Positions 22,065 to 35,259 of a stretch of 64,000 nt of DNA are shown piece by piece. The notes under the pieces were generated by a model that was not told the DNA's origin, did not search any database, and was given only the letters and a program-made list of their open reading frames with translations. How positions within the stretch are numbered: the stretch's first letter is position 1; the number at the start of each line of letters is the position of its first letter. Position numbers and translations under genes: made by a program. Source of the stretch: Pseudisothecium myosuroides (lineage: Eukaryota > Streptophyta > Bryopsida > Hypnales > Lembophyllaceae); the NCBI GenBank assembly GCA_951799445.1, contig OX637287.1, positions 54,899,724 to 54,963,723 on the forward strand, read 5' to 3'.

Positions 22065-25000
22065 TATGCCCTAAGATGCCGCTCTCAAGAATGCGTTTCA
22101 ATTCATTGAAGCTAAAGCTTGGAGCATGAATGAAGAAATCAACTTCTACATCAAGGTGGCATATAACAACAAAGATATAATATAAATGCTTGCAATTGGC
22201 CCACTAACCTCTCCTTCCAAGCGCCTTCATTGACATTTCTTTGAAATTTGGACAAGTGCATGTAGGAAACAAACCTATAGTAATTATGTATTCTTGACTA
22301 TTAGGCAATACACCTGAGTCAAGCATTATGATGCACCCAAAACCAAGATGGGATATCATAGTTACCTAAAGAACAAATGCCTTTAAAGTAAGTGCAGAAG
22401 CACAGTTATTTGCTTGTTTAGTTGTTGGAGCATTGAGATTCCTCCATATTTTCTTCCCAGACCTTGTATTGGGGTGCTCTGTAGGAAATGCTGGAACTAC
22501 AAAACCTAATAAATCGTTTGGCAAATCGTGGTCTCCAAATAATCTCTTCGGAGAAATTGCAACACGTTCAGGAAGATGGAACCCTGCATTCTGAAGCTCC
22601 ATCATTTCTTTTCGCGTAAGATTAGTTCCAAACTTCACTGGCCAAATGTCTGGCACTTTTGCTTTAGAAAAAACCCATTTTTGTTTTGATCCTTTCACAC
22701 AACATTCAATGTCGTCATTGCAGAAGAAAAATTGCATCTTCTCAATCTTGTTCTTCCTGTAACTGTCTATGTTACCTGTATAGGTTGGTGCTGCAGTTCC
22801 TTTATTATCTTACACAATCTTTGCAACACACTTCTTCCTAGTGAGTGCCTGTAGGGCAAAACATGCCTTAGTAGATGTCTTTGGCAATTGTGCAATATGC
22901 CCTTGTGACTCATCGCAAGCTATTTTCTTCAATGGTTGTCACTTGAGGTGCCTTTGGTGCTGTAGATGGTTTCATAGGCCCAACAAACGTTGTGTGTTGT
23001 ACTTCTTCTTCATTTGCAGCAAGTGAGGGTTCCTCAGAGATAGTATCCAATGGAGGTCTAGAAGAAGTTGCTTGGGTGGACCTTGTCCCTGCACGTGGTC
23101 GAGAGAAATTGACCTTATCGGGGCGGTGTAAATCATGCTCAAAACCTGGAGGCAAGTTTGCCATTCTATTTCGAGATCCAAATATCTCCTCGCCTTCAAA
23201 GTGGGGATCCCTTATGCAATATTCTCCAGCCCCCGAAACATTGGACATTGCATCATGAAGACTTTTGGGATTGCCAGTGCGTTGGGCATACCTCTGAGCA
23301 ACCCGAAGCAGAAGTTCTTCTTTTCCAGGACCGGTTCCTGGATTGTCACCTTTCAGAAACTGATAATATCAAACCATTTGCATAAATGCCCTAACATAGT
23401 CATCGACTGTAGCAACATATAAATCATTCCCTCGATTTCCTGACTGTTGTAGCCATTTGTTATAGACTGTCTCGGCAAGGTTGTAGGAAGGCATCTCCGC
23501 AAGTTCATTGACTGGAAAATTCTGTATCAAAGAACTTAGGGCATCAAAATATAATAATTTGGTATAGGTAAAGACATGTACCTCTTATAAGTTGCAAATG
23601 AAGGGGTTTGCAGTTTCCATGTCAAAAGAGTCAATACATTTTAATGGAAAATGCAAATCAAGTTGATATATACATCCAAAAGAGCATACAATATAGTAGG
23701 TCATCAAGAACTTCAAGGCATGTGAACATGGTGCCGCAATGGTGCATTGAAATGCAATTAAATTAATTTGGTGCCAACCTCTGTACCAACCTAGTATGGA
23801 TAAAATGACACTAAAATGACCTGTATGCAGCCTTTGGTGTCAAAATGGCACCAAAACAATCTAGCCCAACTTTTTTGATGGTCATATCAACAAGGAAGGA
23901 GTGCATTGAAAAGTTAAAGAGTCTTACAATTTCCATGAATCTTCTCCATTGTCTATACCAAAAATGCCAAAACGCTAACCAAAGTTCTAGTCGTCGAAGC
24001 CCTTCATCTATTGTCGCTCTAGAAGAATGCCACCAAGTACGAATAGCATGAAAACGGATCTCGGACTCTGATAATGATGCTGCATCTTTGTACTACTTGC
24101 ACAACTTTTGATGTTGATCTTGAAGGTCGGCACGAATATCTGCCTTTGTATGCTTTTCCATTGATTGAGTCCAATGGAAGAGACAAGTGCGTTCACGGTT
24201 CACGATAGGTTTAGATGCATCGCCTTCTCCATAGATAATTCTCACCGCATTCCAGTTTGTCATTGCACAATCAACCATAAAGCCTTTGAAATAGGGCAGG
24301 GTTATACCATACTTCACCATAACTGCATTCAAATTAGTCCAGAAATTGCATTGGGCAATTGAATCCTCAGATTGCATATCACATACGACAACAGCCATGA
24401 CACGGCAAAAATTTGGGTCATAAACATGGCAAGCCATTGTTGTCCAATGCTTTTCTCGTTTCACTCGTGATCAAACATTATCCAAGCGTCTTGAAGGTCA
24501 CCTCCTGGTTGCATCCGCGATACCAAATCAACGCCATTGCCAGGACCTAACTTAGACATCTTGAATACAAAAACTTTATCTGAATCAGATCCTTGACCTG
24601 GAAACTTATTTTCCTGGACAAAAGCCCAATTGCTACATCCCCGAAGTTTAGTGATACTATCCATGACTCCAAACCTTCGAAAATACTTGAATGTCGTCAC
24701 TTCATTTCTAATGCTAGGAGAACTGATGTATTTGCACTTGTCAAGAACAGGTAGGAGCTCATCAATTCCCAACTTAGACGAGGGAGCTCCGTCAGGCCGA
24801 AGAAGCAATCCTCCTAGTAATTCCTTGCTAGCTTCCAAGACAATTGAAGAATTAATAGCAGATGGAGTCCTCTCCACTTGTTTGGAAATTAAAGACCGAA
24901 TCTTTTCCTTAGATTCACGGCAATCTCCATCTTTTACCAGATGTTCATGAACACCAAAGTGAACACATGCTTGTCTCATTTCCTTGCCTCCAACCACATA

Positions 25001-26031
25001 ATATATTTTGGTAGGGCAAGTCGCAATACAAGATGGAATAGCACAACAGATTTTGCATACAATTGTTGAACCAGAGGGAGGGTTTGTACCAACTTCAAAT
25101 GGTACAGGAGAACATCCATCCCATTTGGTTTCGTTTACAGCTGCTGTTTGGTGCGCACGAGTAAGGTAGTTGCAGTCGGTGTTCTCACAACAAAGATGAC
25201 CCACACATGAAGCTAACCAAAATGTTAGCCGTCAACGTTCTTGATGTTTGTTGTATGTGTGTTCGACCACAAATGCCCATCATAGCGTTTCTCCATTCCG
25301 TCCATAAGCTTTGACTGAGACTGACCACTAGAATTGTGAAGGGATGGCAACTCAAAAATCACGTCTCCATTGAAAAGTGGAGGAACAAAGTCAACTTCAT
25401 GTATTGGAATTGAGTCATAATCAACCTTTTTGAATGGATTGCGGGATCCTTTCGTGTGACAAAGTTTCCTTAGGTAAGGAAAAATGGACTAACCTCTACT
25501 ACACTTCACTGCAGGGTCTACTATTGTAGAACTTGGCATAAAAGGTATGTTGGAAACCTTGGGCACAAGAGACTTAGTTTGTTTTAAAATTTTAGGAGGT
25601 GGTAAAAAGTCATCAGAATCATCGCTCTCAATTGTAATGACATCTATTCCAGGCTCAATTTTGATCCTTGTTGACAAAGGTGTCTGTTCAAGGGACGTGC
25701 TAGATAATCTAGGTGTACCTTCTTTAGAGGACCCCCCCAAGACTGAGTCACGTAAACCATATGCTAAATAACAACCTGGACGCAAATGCCATTGCCGAGA
25801 AGGGCTATCAAGAAGAGGCTCATGACCTACTGTATGAGTTAAATCACCACTTAAACTGTCAAAGACCTCTTCGTCAATGTGTAAGCTGTGTTCAGATAGA
25901 CAAAACCGAATACCCAAGCGGAATGCAGTAACCATAGCAAATCCCAATTCACCTATTCGAAATGACATGGGGACTAATTCTCCAGGAGCCCTCACGATTA
26001 CCATTGAATTGCAAGACATGGTGACGCTCAT
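22065..26031 (-). pseudogene. MULE transposase, copy B, nearly full length
   Basis: Exon 1 (26,031-25,487) gives VRAPGELVPMSFRIGELGF and an acidic linker, closed by a GTTAGT donor. The next block resumes near 25,460. Then come a Cys/His-rich N-terminal zinc-binding region (GHLCCENTDCNY, CKICCAIPSC, VHFGVHEHLVKDG) and WAFVQENKFPGQG. The MULE catalytic region follows (FDH...WTTMACHVYD, VVCDMQSED, FMVDCAMTNWNAVRIIYG, CLFHWTQSMEKHTK). After a linker with DDYVRAFMQMV comes a SWIM zinc finger near 22.1-22.25 kb (CTCPNF...WANCKHLYYIF). Breaks: a 2-nt shift at about 24,462, TGA at 23,369-23,371, TAA at 22,810-22,812, a TAG in the SWIM segment and shifts near 25.23 and 22.92 kb. Domain order and length match an autonomous MULE, but this copy is dead. 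Confidence 0.75.
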
Positions 26032-26039
26032 GACATTCT

Positions 26040-27550
26040 AAAACCGACTAATTGAAACTTGTACAAAAATCCTAGCAACAGATGCAACAAGGTTGCACTG
26101 GAACAGAGGGACTCTAAGGAGACGAAAGCACTACTGTATCAATTAAGTTTCAAAATCAAAAGTAAACAGTCGCTGCTATCAAATCATTAGTTGGTAGGTT
26201 CCATAAATTGGATGTTAAATGAGAAATTGTTAGAGATACACCTAATATTTACACAGAATCATGTAAAGAGAGAAGGTAGCCGTCATGGATAGATTGCTTA
26301 GATATATATGTAGGTGTCCAACATCATGACATTTAACAAATTTAAAACATTAAATCTTTCAAGATTGTTTGCACAAAGACCCAAATGCAAAGATGGCAAA
26401 AGGACAGAGCAAATTTATTGCAATTGATACCAATGGTAAAGGAGTGGATTTTAACACTTAAATGTCAAAGAGGACAAATGGCGTCTGGACAATGGATGAC
26501 AGAGAATCCTTATAGTAGGACAAAAGTGCAACTATTCATCCTTAGAATTTTGTTATGAAAATGAGAGGTCTTCTATAGTACTTTGGTTTCCAATGAGTGC
26601 TTCTACTATTTTTGAAGCCAATGATTCACAAGATGACATGGTAATGAAAAGGGATGATATCCGCGGCCACCCCTTCATCTTTTAAGGGTAAAATGCGGCC
26701 CATAACATAAAAAGATTGTTCAAAAAGATGTGGGAGCGTCATTACATAATTGTAAGATCTTTTTCAATTTCTTGTCAGAGAATGAAGACAAGTGTAGGTT
26801 AAAACGGTCCTAATACTAATTGGACAATGAGCCAATAATAAGGTAACTTCATATAATTTAAAAAATCAAAGTGCAATTATTTTGAAAATATTTATTGCTC
26901 CTCAAAGTTTTTGTGGTTCATCCTATAAGGACTTTCAAAGCCCTTGTTAGAACTTTTACACAAATACTCAGTCACTATATCAATTGATATATATACACAT
27001 ATGCAAGTAGTCATCAACTAAGTCAAATCATCACTTTAGTAAGTAAGCAAAACAACGTGTAGGACAAATGCAAGGAGCTACGCATATTTTCCCTTCACTT
27101 GAGAGTCAAAAGCGGAGAAAGAAGTCTAGCTTCCATTACTCTACGAAGAAAGCACTTGATCGTTCAAGAGAACAGAGGTTACGGAATGTCACTAGTCCGG
27201 GTGCTTTTCCTAGTCTTACTAGAAACCTTTTTTTTAATAGTATAGAGGTCACGAGAGCTGAGAAGTGTCCTCGAAGGGTATGTTCAACAACGAAGCTTTT
27301 CTTAGAACCAGTAACTAAAATCTAAGAAAGCGACGACATCATATACTCCTACAATCAATCCTTTGAGGTTTGCATTGGAGGTCTCATATAATTTTGAATT
27401 TCAAGTATATTATTTCATGTGTCGTCCAAACCTTCTAGTTCACATCATTATGATTAAATGATCTTAGATTAAAACGTAAATTTTTTTTTTTTTGCACGCA
27501 TACTGTTTACAATCATGAGAATAAGTAATCCATTGACTTAGAGATTTGAA
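26040..27550. other. Non-coding stretch right of copy B
   Basis: About 1.5 kb of AT-rich DNA. The 27,068-27,325 region has a higher-GC open frame rich in Arg/Lys/Ser with no motif I recognise. No repeat unit stands out. Confidence 0.45.
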
Positions 27551-27555
27551 TAAGC

Positions 27556-27900
27556 ATGCTCACATTCTTTTGTTCGGGCTCAACTCAAGTAGAGGAGTGC
27601 TGTCAAGATCAAGAGCCAACATTTGCTTTAGAGGAAGAGAGAGAACCTGAATCAAACAAAAGTCGAGCACAAGGACGGGAAGAGATATTCACCAAACTAA
27701 GGGACTTCCAGGCCGCACTAAGCAATAAAGTATGGCCTACACTATTTGTGTTTGAAAAAGTAGGATTAGGGCGAACAACGAACAAGTGCGAACTTCCTTA
27801 CCCAAGCGCCATCGCAAGTCTGGCCTCCTTGTTCTCGCCTCCTTCAACCCATCTGGTGGATCTCGAGAAGGCTCTCAACTCCTGGATTACGGATCAGTGA
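27556..27900 (+). CDS. Unidentified ORF of 114 codons
   Basis: The frame reads through REEIFTKLRDFQAALSN and VWPTLFVFEKVGLG to SWITDQ and a stop at 27,898-27,900. GC content is clearly above that of the flanks. No domain is recognised and no promoter or splice signal is convincing. It could be a gene fragment carried by a transposon or an organelle-derived insertion; both are guesses. Confidence 0.25.
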   Translation: MLTFFCSGSTQVEECCQDQEPTFALEEEREPESNKSRAQGREEIFTKLRDFQAALSNKVWPTLFVFEKVGLGRTTNKCELPYPSAIASLASLFSPPSTHLVDLEKALNSWITDQ

Positions 27901-27978
27901 CACCACATTCTTGACTCACATCGCCGCGCCTCCCAATTTTTGGATCCCACTGCAGCTGTTTTGACGTCGAAGCGCTGA

Positions 27979-28046
27979 CCCGTTCGTTGCCGAACGGGTG
28001 TTGGGATGGTGTGAGCGCTTATTTACCCACCCTTGGTAAATAAGTG
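27979..28046. repeat. Two adjacent small hairpins
   Basis: ACCCGTTCG-TTGC-CGAACGGGT is a perfect 9-bp stem at 27,979-28,000. GCTTATTTACC-CACCCTT-GGTAAATAAGT follows at about 28,017-28,045. The word GAACGGGT also occurs at 48.24 and 48.76 kb after TTGGYACC. No function can be assigned. Confidence 0.5.
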
Positions 28047-28049
28047 CAC

Positions 28050-30020
28050 ACAACCAGGCTCTAAGTGTTTTGGTGTTTGATTTTTGTCCTACGGGTGCCT
28101 AGCGTAAATCCATTGTGCCTTCCAAGCAATGGATCTTTTTTCTAAGTTCCTAATTTCCACAATGTACACAAAAACCAAAGAAATCCAACACGGCAATTTC
28201 TACTCTAACTTCTTTAATGAAAAGAGGGCACGGTGGTTTCGAATTCGAACTAGTTACAATCAAAATTTAACAACCCTAAATTCTACCATTTAGGGTTGTA
28301 CTATGACCTACTATTACTAACTTCTTCCTTTGATCAAATTAAAACATCCTAGTTCTTCCTATCCTTGTCCTTTGAGGTTTTGTTTGAATTTTGGACAATT
28401 ATTATTTTTAGAATTTTTGGAGTTGTTCTTTCTAGAGGATAGCCTAAGCTTTCCAAAATGGTATCTTACTTGGGAATCCACCTATCCTATCAAAAGTTGT
28501 TGATGGATGAAGTTTGACCACTAATCGGTGTTTAAAACTTCATCCGTTGATTACTCCTAACCCTAATTTGATAATTAACTTCTAATTTCACTTTTGAGAC
28601 TTAGGTTATTTCTAGTTGATATTTCCTAATTTAACTTGTCTTTTTTATCTTCTAATCACTTTTCATCCAAATGAGGTCCTAAACTTCATCCTTCCATATC
28701 TCACTCGTTTTAGCTTCAAATCTTAAGTGTAAGATGGTTTTGGAAACCTCTAACTAGATTCTACAATTCCAATACCCTGGTTCTTGAAATATCCTATTTT
28801 AGACACTTTGAATTGACTTGAGAGTTCGGTCCTATTTGTAAACGCCTATTTTTGAAAAATTGAAATGGATGGTTTAAAGTTAGGAGCTTACCTCGGAGTT
28901 GGTGTCATTGTTTAGGTAATTGTATACCCCTTCAAATTCCTTGTCATTTTCCATGTTTTGAAATTGTTTGGTAATTTTGCCCACGGCTTAAAGTAGGAGT
29001 TTTAGTACAAGGTTTGCCAATTTATTGGACTTCCTTTTTCTTTTCTTTTTCTTCTAATTTCTCTTTTTCTTCGAACACTATTCTAATTCAATTATTTGCA
29101 CTTCAAAGGGTTGACTAGTCTTAAACTAAAATAATTGAATTCAACTTCCAACTAGTAGTTGACTCTTCAACTCCTTGGTCAATTATTATTCTATCCAAGT
29201 TTTGATAGTTCTAATTGCTCTTCCTAGATTTCCACCTAATTCTATTTCTTCCTAAATCCTCTTCAAACTCCTAAATTGTCACTTCATCTCTCTCCATTTT
29301 CAAAGTGGTTTTGAAAGTTCCAAGTGTTCTACTTCTTATGATTTTTGAGCCTCTTTTTGCGATGGAAACGTTGCAAATTGAGATTCTTTGGACTCTTACC
29401 TTCTTAATTTTTCTCCTCCTAATCCTACTTCCAATTTCTCTCTATTTTCCTAGACTCTTAACATTTCTAATTCCTAAAATGCAGGATAGAAGTGTGATGA
29501 GTTTTTGATAAAAATTCAAAATTTGGGCCGAAGCATGCCTCTAAGTGGCCTTGAGTTTTAAGTTTCCTTTTCCCTCAGCCAAGTTTTTGTTCATTCACGG
29601 CAAGCTCGCAGCCAACGTTCAGTCACCACAGTTCAATCAAGCAGTCAATCACAGCAGTTCAGTCGTGGCCGCTCCTTCGTGTGGCCACGCCACATGGCGA
29701 GGCGTGGGGGCCCAGCTCCTCCGTCCGTCCTTGCAGTCTCCGCCCCAAACAGGCTTGCTGGTCCGTCCAGGCCCCTTAGACTCTTTGATTTTTTTGGTAT
29801 TTTGATTTTTACGGAAAAGACAACAACAATTTAAACAAAAATAAAAAGGAAAGGTTGCTTACACTAAGGTTGGTCTCAAAGGTTCTAGTCTTTCCCGGCA
29901 ATAATTAAATTATCCTTTTGGATGCTAAATTTGATGGTCCAAAATAGTGTTTTGGACACTAAACTTGGTGACAAGGGAAAATTTGGGATTTTTACTAGCA
30001 CTTAATGGTTTTAGACTCTT
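28050..30020. other. Pyrimidine-rich non-coding stretch
   Basis: Many CTTCCTA/TTCTAATT words and no long coding frame. A GC-richer patch at 29.55-29.8 kb has an open frame without recognisable motifs. Confidence 0.45.
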
Positions 30021-30024
30021 TCTT

Positions 30025-30245
30025 TGGAACAAAGCAAAGTCAAAACTCCGCCGTATTTTAGAAAATTCCCAAATTCCTAGACAATTTGAACAAAGTAAAG
30101 TCAAAGCTTCGCCGTATTCTAGAAAATCCCCAAACTCCTAGACAATTTGAACAAAGCAAAATCAAAACTCTGCCGTATTCTAGAAAATCTCCAAACTCCT
30201 AAACAATTTGAATAAAGCAAAATCAAAGCTCCGCCGTGTTAGAGA
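30025..30245. repeat. Tandem repeat, unit about 62 bp, 3.5 copies
   Basis: Units share AAAGTCAAAACTCCGCCGTAT, TCTAGAAAATCCCCAAACTCC and TAGACAATTTGAACAAAGC, repeating at 62-63 bp with a few percent divergence. Confidence 0.8.
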
Positions 30246-32508
30246 GCCTACTAACATCAAGGGTCCAAACCAACAAAAGAAGATTGTTAATACAATTCTA
30301 CAAAGGCTAAAATAAGCATGTACTAACAAGAGGGAAATACGGATGGTTGATGGATGTCAAAACTCGAACACAAGTTAGTCAAGATGGATTCGAACACAAT
30401 ACTCTTAAAGAAGACACTAGAGAGCCCCCCTAAGCAGCATTGCCAAGGTACGGAGGGGGGATGCTCTAGAATTAGTAGACACAACAAGAATAAACAACAA
30501 TTCCGCAACTCGACTTCAAACAAGGCAATAAGAGAAGACTTTGAAGGGACCCCAATGTCCTTCAGAGAGAGCTCCAAAAACACTAACAATGAAGCTTAAA
30601 ATGCTTCAAAAACATACAAATTTGGCAACGTGGCCTAAAATGTTCAAAATCCAATTAAATGGACTCAAATGTGCAAAGAGAGCCAAAATATGGCCACGAG
30701 GGGTGTTTGTGAGAGGAAAATGAGCCCCCTTATATACATTTTCAAGGATTCTCACCCCCCCTCTTTTTCTAAGTTGTAAACTTATCAACTAAGTTTTGCA
30801 TCCTAATCTTCAATTTTTGACTTTCTACGATGGTCCAAATGTCTAACTTTTGGAGATCAACTCCAAATTGAAAACCAATTGCGCCGTTGGCTTCAAGAGG
30901 CCATTTTTAGTCTTGAAGTATTCTTCACCCCTCAACCAAACTCCAAAAAACGCAACATAACCTACCGCTAATTGAACGCCAAAACGGGATAAAAATCCAA
31001 ATTTTGGAGGTTGACTCTTTTGAGAAAAGTAACTAGCCTAGGTTCTTTAGTAGGTATGGGGGAGTAAGAATAGACCTAGCTTTGACCTCATTTTGATTTT
31101 GTATGCTCCCGGTACACAAGTCAACTCCACCGTAAACTTCAATTTCGCCAATTTTCGGAGGATCTCGCCGGTTCGGGCACTTCTGGCTATCGGAATGTCT
31201 TGAAACTTGGTGGGGCATCTTATTAGCATAAAAGAAGCTAATCTAATTTTTAGTGAGATTTTACCGCAAGCTGGGTAATTTCTAGGAATTTCCCATCGTA
31301 GGTTTTGGCGATTGACCATCCGGAAGGGCATCTTCTGCAAGTCAGAAAATTCCGAAATTTTTTATGGAACCTCTCATGGAATTCCACAAAGGATGTGAAA
31401 GCTCATATTTTTACTTTGCACAAAGGTCAGAGGAGAATCAAATTCTGCCTTCTCCTTCCAATTCCGGCAACTAGGAAATCTTTCACATACAAGGGAATCT
31501 TGGCAAGCCGATTTCGCCATTGAGTCCCAAATGTGATTTCCACCCTAAAACACCGTACTCCACTTGTAGATTCCTCTTATGGGTCCATCTTGAGTTTGTA
31601 ATTCCTATAAGCCAATGATTGGGGTTTTCGCTATTTCTTCGATGCTATGGGGAAAGTGAAACCTATCTCTGGGAATGGACTTAGTTCCTCAACGGTGTTC
31701 CCTCGGACCAATTTTAGCCATAAGATGTCACATGTACCATAGGTTTGGGCTGTTTGAGTTAGGTTAACCCTTAATTTTACTTTTTACCAATATTTCCATG
31801 TTTTAACCTATGTACAAGTGGAAATGGGATTTATTTGGGGAGAAACAATCTATAAGGGGCCAAATGCTATATTGGTACGTGACATACCTATTTTGGTTTT
31901 ACACTCTTTTTTGGGCTTTTTGTATATAAAACTATACTTAAATTTGTAAAAATTGAAAAAAAAAAAACTGTGAGTCCCCAGTGACGAATTGGGGGCTCAC
32001 AGGTGGCTGTCCTCGCAGCTGCATTCAAGGTAAATCTAGGCGTGCGGGGATTTTTTCGCTGTCCATTTTATAGCCTTGCGTGTTTTAAATCGTCGCTGTA
32101 GGGGTTGGTTTTAGTTAGATATGTAGCTCATCTTAGTGATTAGGTTTAGGAGAATCAGTAGACTCATGGGGTGAAATTCGGTAGGATGCACAGTGCTTCT
32201 TTGGGATTTTGTCCGTTTCTGTGCTAGTCTTGTGTAAATTATTCTGGGCTTCTTTACGATGCTTTGATCTCAATGTTGTAATCTGAAATCTAATCTACAC
32301 TAGTGCTCGGATATCTCGATTGGGAAATAGATGTGATAACTGGGAGAAAAATTAGAAGACCTTTCCATGGCGATTGTGATTTTGAAGAGGCTCCGGAATC
32401 TGCTATCGTGGAGTAAGTTGAGAAAAATTGAGTGTTAGTCAGACCTAAGGGTGTTGCTTAGATTCATTTCAGATTTGGTACGTCAGGTTTTGGAGTCTTG
32501 TTTTACTG
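30246..32508. other. Non-coding stretch left of element C, with a CCCC/GGGG hairpin
   Basis: No convincing coding frame. At 31,969-32,001 TGTGAGTCCCC...GGGGGCTCACA forms a stem with a loop of about 12 bp, right after an A-run. Such hairpins are common in the leaders of plant LTR elements, but I could not find paired LTRs, so this stays a hint. Confidence 0.4.
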
Positions 32509-32518
32509 GTCTGGATCT
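32509..32518 (+). repeat. Target-site duplication, left copy
   Basis: GTCTGGATCT immediately precedes the left end of element C. The identical 10 bp follow its right end at 43,479-43,488. A duplication of 9-11 bp is the hallmark of Mutator-type transposition. Confidence 0.8.
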
Positions 32519-32850
32519 GGGAATTGCTATTTTGCGTGCGCAGAGCGATGAGCAGTGAGCGTAAGGTCGTGAGCGTAGAGCGCAAAAAGTTGTATTTTTT
32601 TCTACTAAAAGTTAAAGTTAAGTAGAGACAAAAGATAAAAATAAAAATAAAAATAAAAATAAAAATAAAAATAAAAATAAGAATAATAGTGTAGTGTTAG
32701 GGCCCTATAACCGTGGAAATTGCTGTGATAATGGAAACTATAGTAACCTAGTGATGTAGCAAGAGGTGTTTAAATTGTAAATAGAGTAGTCATCAGTTTG
32801 GGTAGATTATTATGTATCCTATGGTCGTGGGTCGTAAAGGCTTATTAAAG
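32519..32850 (+). repeat. Left terminal inverted repeat of element C
   Basis: It holds a GAGCG-rich inverted repeat of about 100 bp, an (AAAAAT)n microsatellite at about 32,636-32,690, then GGGCCCTATAACCGTGGAA near 32,700 and CCTATGGTCGTGGGTCG near 32,820. The GAGCG part and the CCTAT words recur inverted at 43.2-43.47 kb; the microsatellite does not. Confidence 0.8.
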
Positions 32851-33239
32851 CAAAAAATTTTACGTATGGATAAGATCACAATACGCGTATAGGGCATTTT
32901 ATCATCATTCTTGTAAAAGTGAAAATATTATGTCCCTCAACTGTCCGAGTAATAAAGTGCTGCTGCGAAATAGAATTTTAGGGTAGGGTGTATGTGTTCA
33001 TGAATGTGGACTTAGTTGAATTGCTTCTAACTATATGGTATTTCAACTTTCAATTTTTTAAATATGTTTAAGTCTTTGCAACTTGTAAAGATTATCTTCT
33101 GTGAAATTTGAATTATTAACATTTTGGAAATATTGATCTTCGTGTCCATGTAGGGAGTATGGGTGCATGAGGGAATATGCACGAATGTGATGATAGTGAT
33201 CAAGGGCTAAAGGACCTAGGTAAAATAATGAGATCTAAA

Positions 33240-35150
33240 TAAACAGAGCTAAGGCTAACCCCTAAAGGCCTGTTTGTCCCGTTAGGGGACAATTTGGGTC
33301 CATGTAGGTTCCTGTGACCTCAATTTGTAGAGAATTTTTTTGGGATTTTTTGAGGTTGTGCGGTTCCGCGAGAGCTTTGTGGATATATAATTTTTATTTC
33401 AATTGGTGCCCGGGAGAAAAAGTTATGCCAAAAATAGAGTTCGGCAGGCAACATACAAAAGTCACAAAAAGTCAAAATAAATTTCGTAAATATTTTTTCC
33501 CAAATCTATGTCTTTTTGTCTACATTTGAAGCTTTGATTCATTCTATTTGGACTAATAATGAAAAAGTTATGGACAATCTCAGTTTTTCAGGCAATCTAA
33601 GCATCTTCTTGAAAAAATAACTTTTAGGATTCATTTTTGAATGCAAATTTTAAAATTTTCAGAAAAAAATTGTTAGACAAGGTTGAATTTGCTTTCTAGA
33701 ACAATCTCACTGTTGGAATTATGGTATTTCAATTTTTTCTTAGAGCTATTATCGATTTAGTTATTCCTTCAATCTTGAACCTACTTCTACTTAATAATTT
33801 TTTAATGAGTAAAAATTTAGTGTTTTTTTCTTGAATTTTTTTTCCTAAATTCTCAACTAAAGTATTCAACATATAAACTTAGAAAATCATTGAAGATACA
33901 ATACAAAAAATTTAAGTTAAATAGGTTCAAAGCCCAAAAATCTAGTCAAGCAAGGTGCGAAAAAACTTGTTTTCTTCACTTTGAATGCAAATATCTTGCA
34001 ATCTATTTGGTCAAAGTTTCTGAAATTTCTTGCATACATTCTCATACTAGTCTAGTATAAGATTCTACGATTATATATGCAAAAAAAAACAATTTTTATA
34101 GTTTTTTGCTCTTTGCAATAGAAGTGGCAGTTTTGAGTGTGTTTTCATGGAGAAAAGGCCTTGGGGCTTAACCCTCCATAGCCTAAGGTCCAAACATGCT
34201 TAAAAGCATCCTGCCTTTGCAAGTGTTAAAAATCTAAATTTCAGTAAGGTATGAAAATCTCAACTGTACAATCTTGTTGTGTGCATGTTATAGATGGTGT
34301 GGAACAAATTTGGGGTCATTTGATCGTATAGATTGAAAGATTATAATGTTTTAGTGTTGGAAAAAGGTGATGAAGTTTTCTTAAAAACACATTTGGAGGT
34401 GAAATTCGATTTCTAAACCTACTCAAATGAAAAAACATCAAATTGCCAAGTGATTCAAAAACAGAATGTAAACTCTTTGGTGAAAAAAAATATCATTCAA
34501 ATGACTCATTATGTTTGCAAAATGGATTTGAAATGCTAGAAAACAGTGAAAAAAGTAGCAAAAAATCACATCTATAGCTGAACCTCCTTCTACTAAAATG
34601 CTTCTCAATCACTCATAAATTCTTGGATCAATATGAAATTTTAACCACAAAAACTAGACTAGTATGCGCAACTTTTACAACAAAAATTATTGAAAATGGA
34701 CCATGTATGAAGGAGTTATGAGCCGCCGAAGTTCACTATAATACAAAAATGTCTGGATTTTGAACTCCGAATTGCTCTCAAACATTCAAAATAGCTTGAA
34801 TTGACATGAAAATTTTACCTCAATAACTAGACCCCAAACCCTAAACAAATTTTATTGAAAATGAACATTTGATGAAAAAGATACAAGCCCCTAAAGTTGC
34901 AGCCATGACAATGCAGTGTGCTGAACTCAAATTGAACCTGTGAACTTCGAATGGCTTTCACAAACTCAATTCGTCTTGGATTGATCTGAAAATTTTACCA
35001 CACAAACTAGACCAGTATGCGCAACTTTTACAATAAATTTTATTAAATTTGGACATCAGATGCAAAAGTTAGAGCACTTCAAATTGGACTGTTACAGTGT
35101 GTGAGGACACTTTTTGTCCTTTTAGGCGATGGAGGGTTAAGGGGTTAATA
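33240..35150. repeat. Unidentified block with worn 175-bp repeats
   Basis: In the right half three units near 34,640, 34,815 and 34,990 share AAAATTTTACC, AACTAGACCAGTATGCGCAA and TTTATTGAAAATGRAC. GGGCTTAACCCTCC near 34,170 and GGAGGGTTAAGGGG near 35,133 are mutually inverted and may mark the ends of an insertion. No coding frame is found. Confidence 0.45.
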
Positions 35151-35259
35151 CAAAGAATAGAATGAAAGAGTAGAAGGAAGAAGACCACCATTGAAGATTA
35201 CCATTAGATTCATTGATGTAATTATCCAAAATTCACAAACATATAAGAAATCTCAAAAT

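Noticed and set aside
28000..32003. A long terminal repeat starting TGTTGGGATGG and ending GGGCTCACA
   Set aside because: I could find no second copy of these ends in the window, no primer-binding site that I recognise and no polyprotein, so I do not call an LTR element.
26031..32508. A right-hand terminal repeat closing element B
   Set aside because: I searched for inverted GAGCG clusters followed by CCACGGTCATAGG and saw none convincing between copy B and element C, so B is left open.
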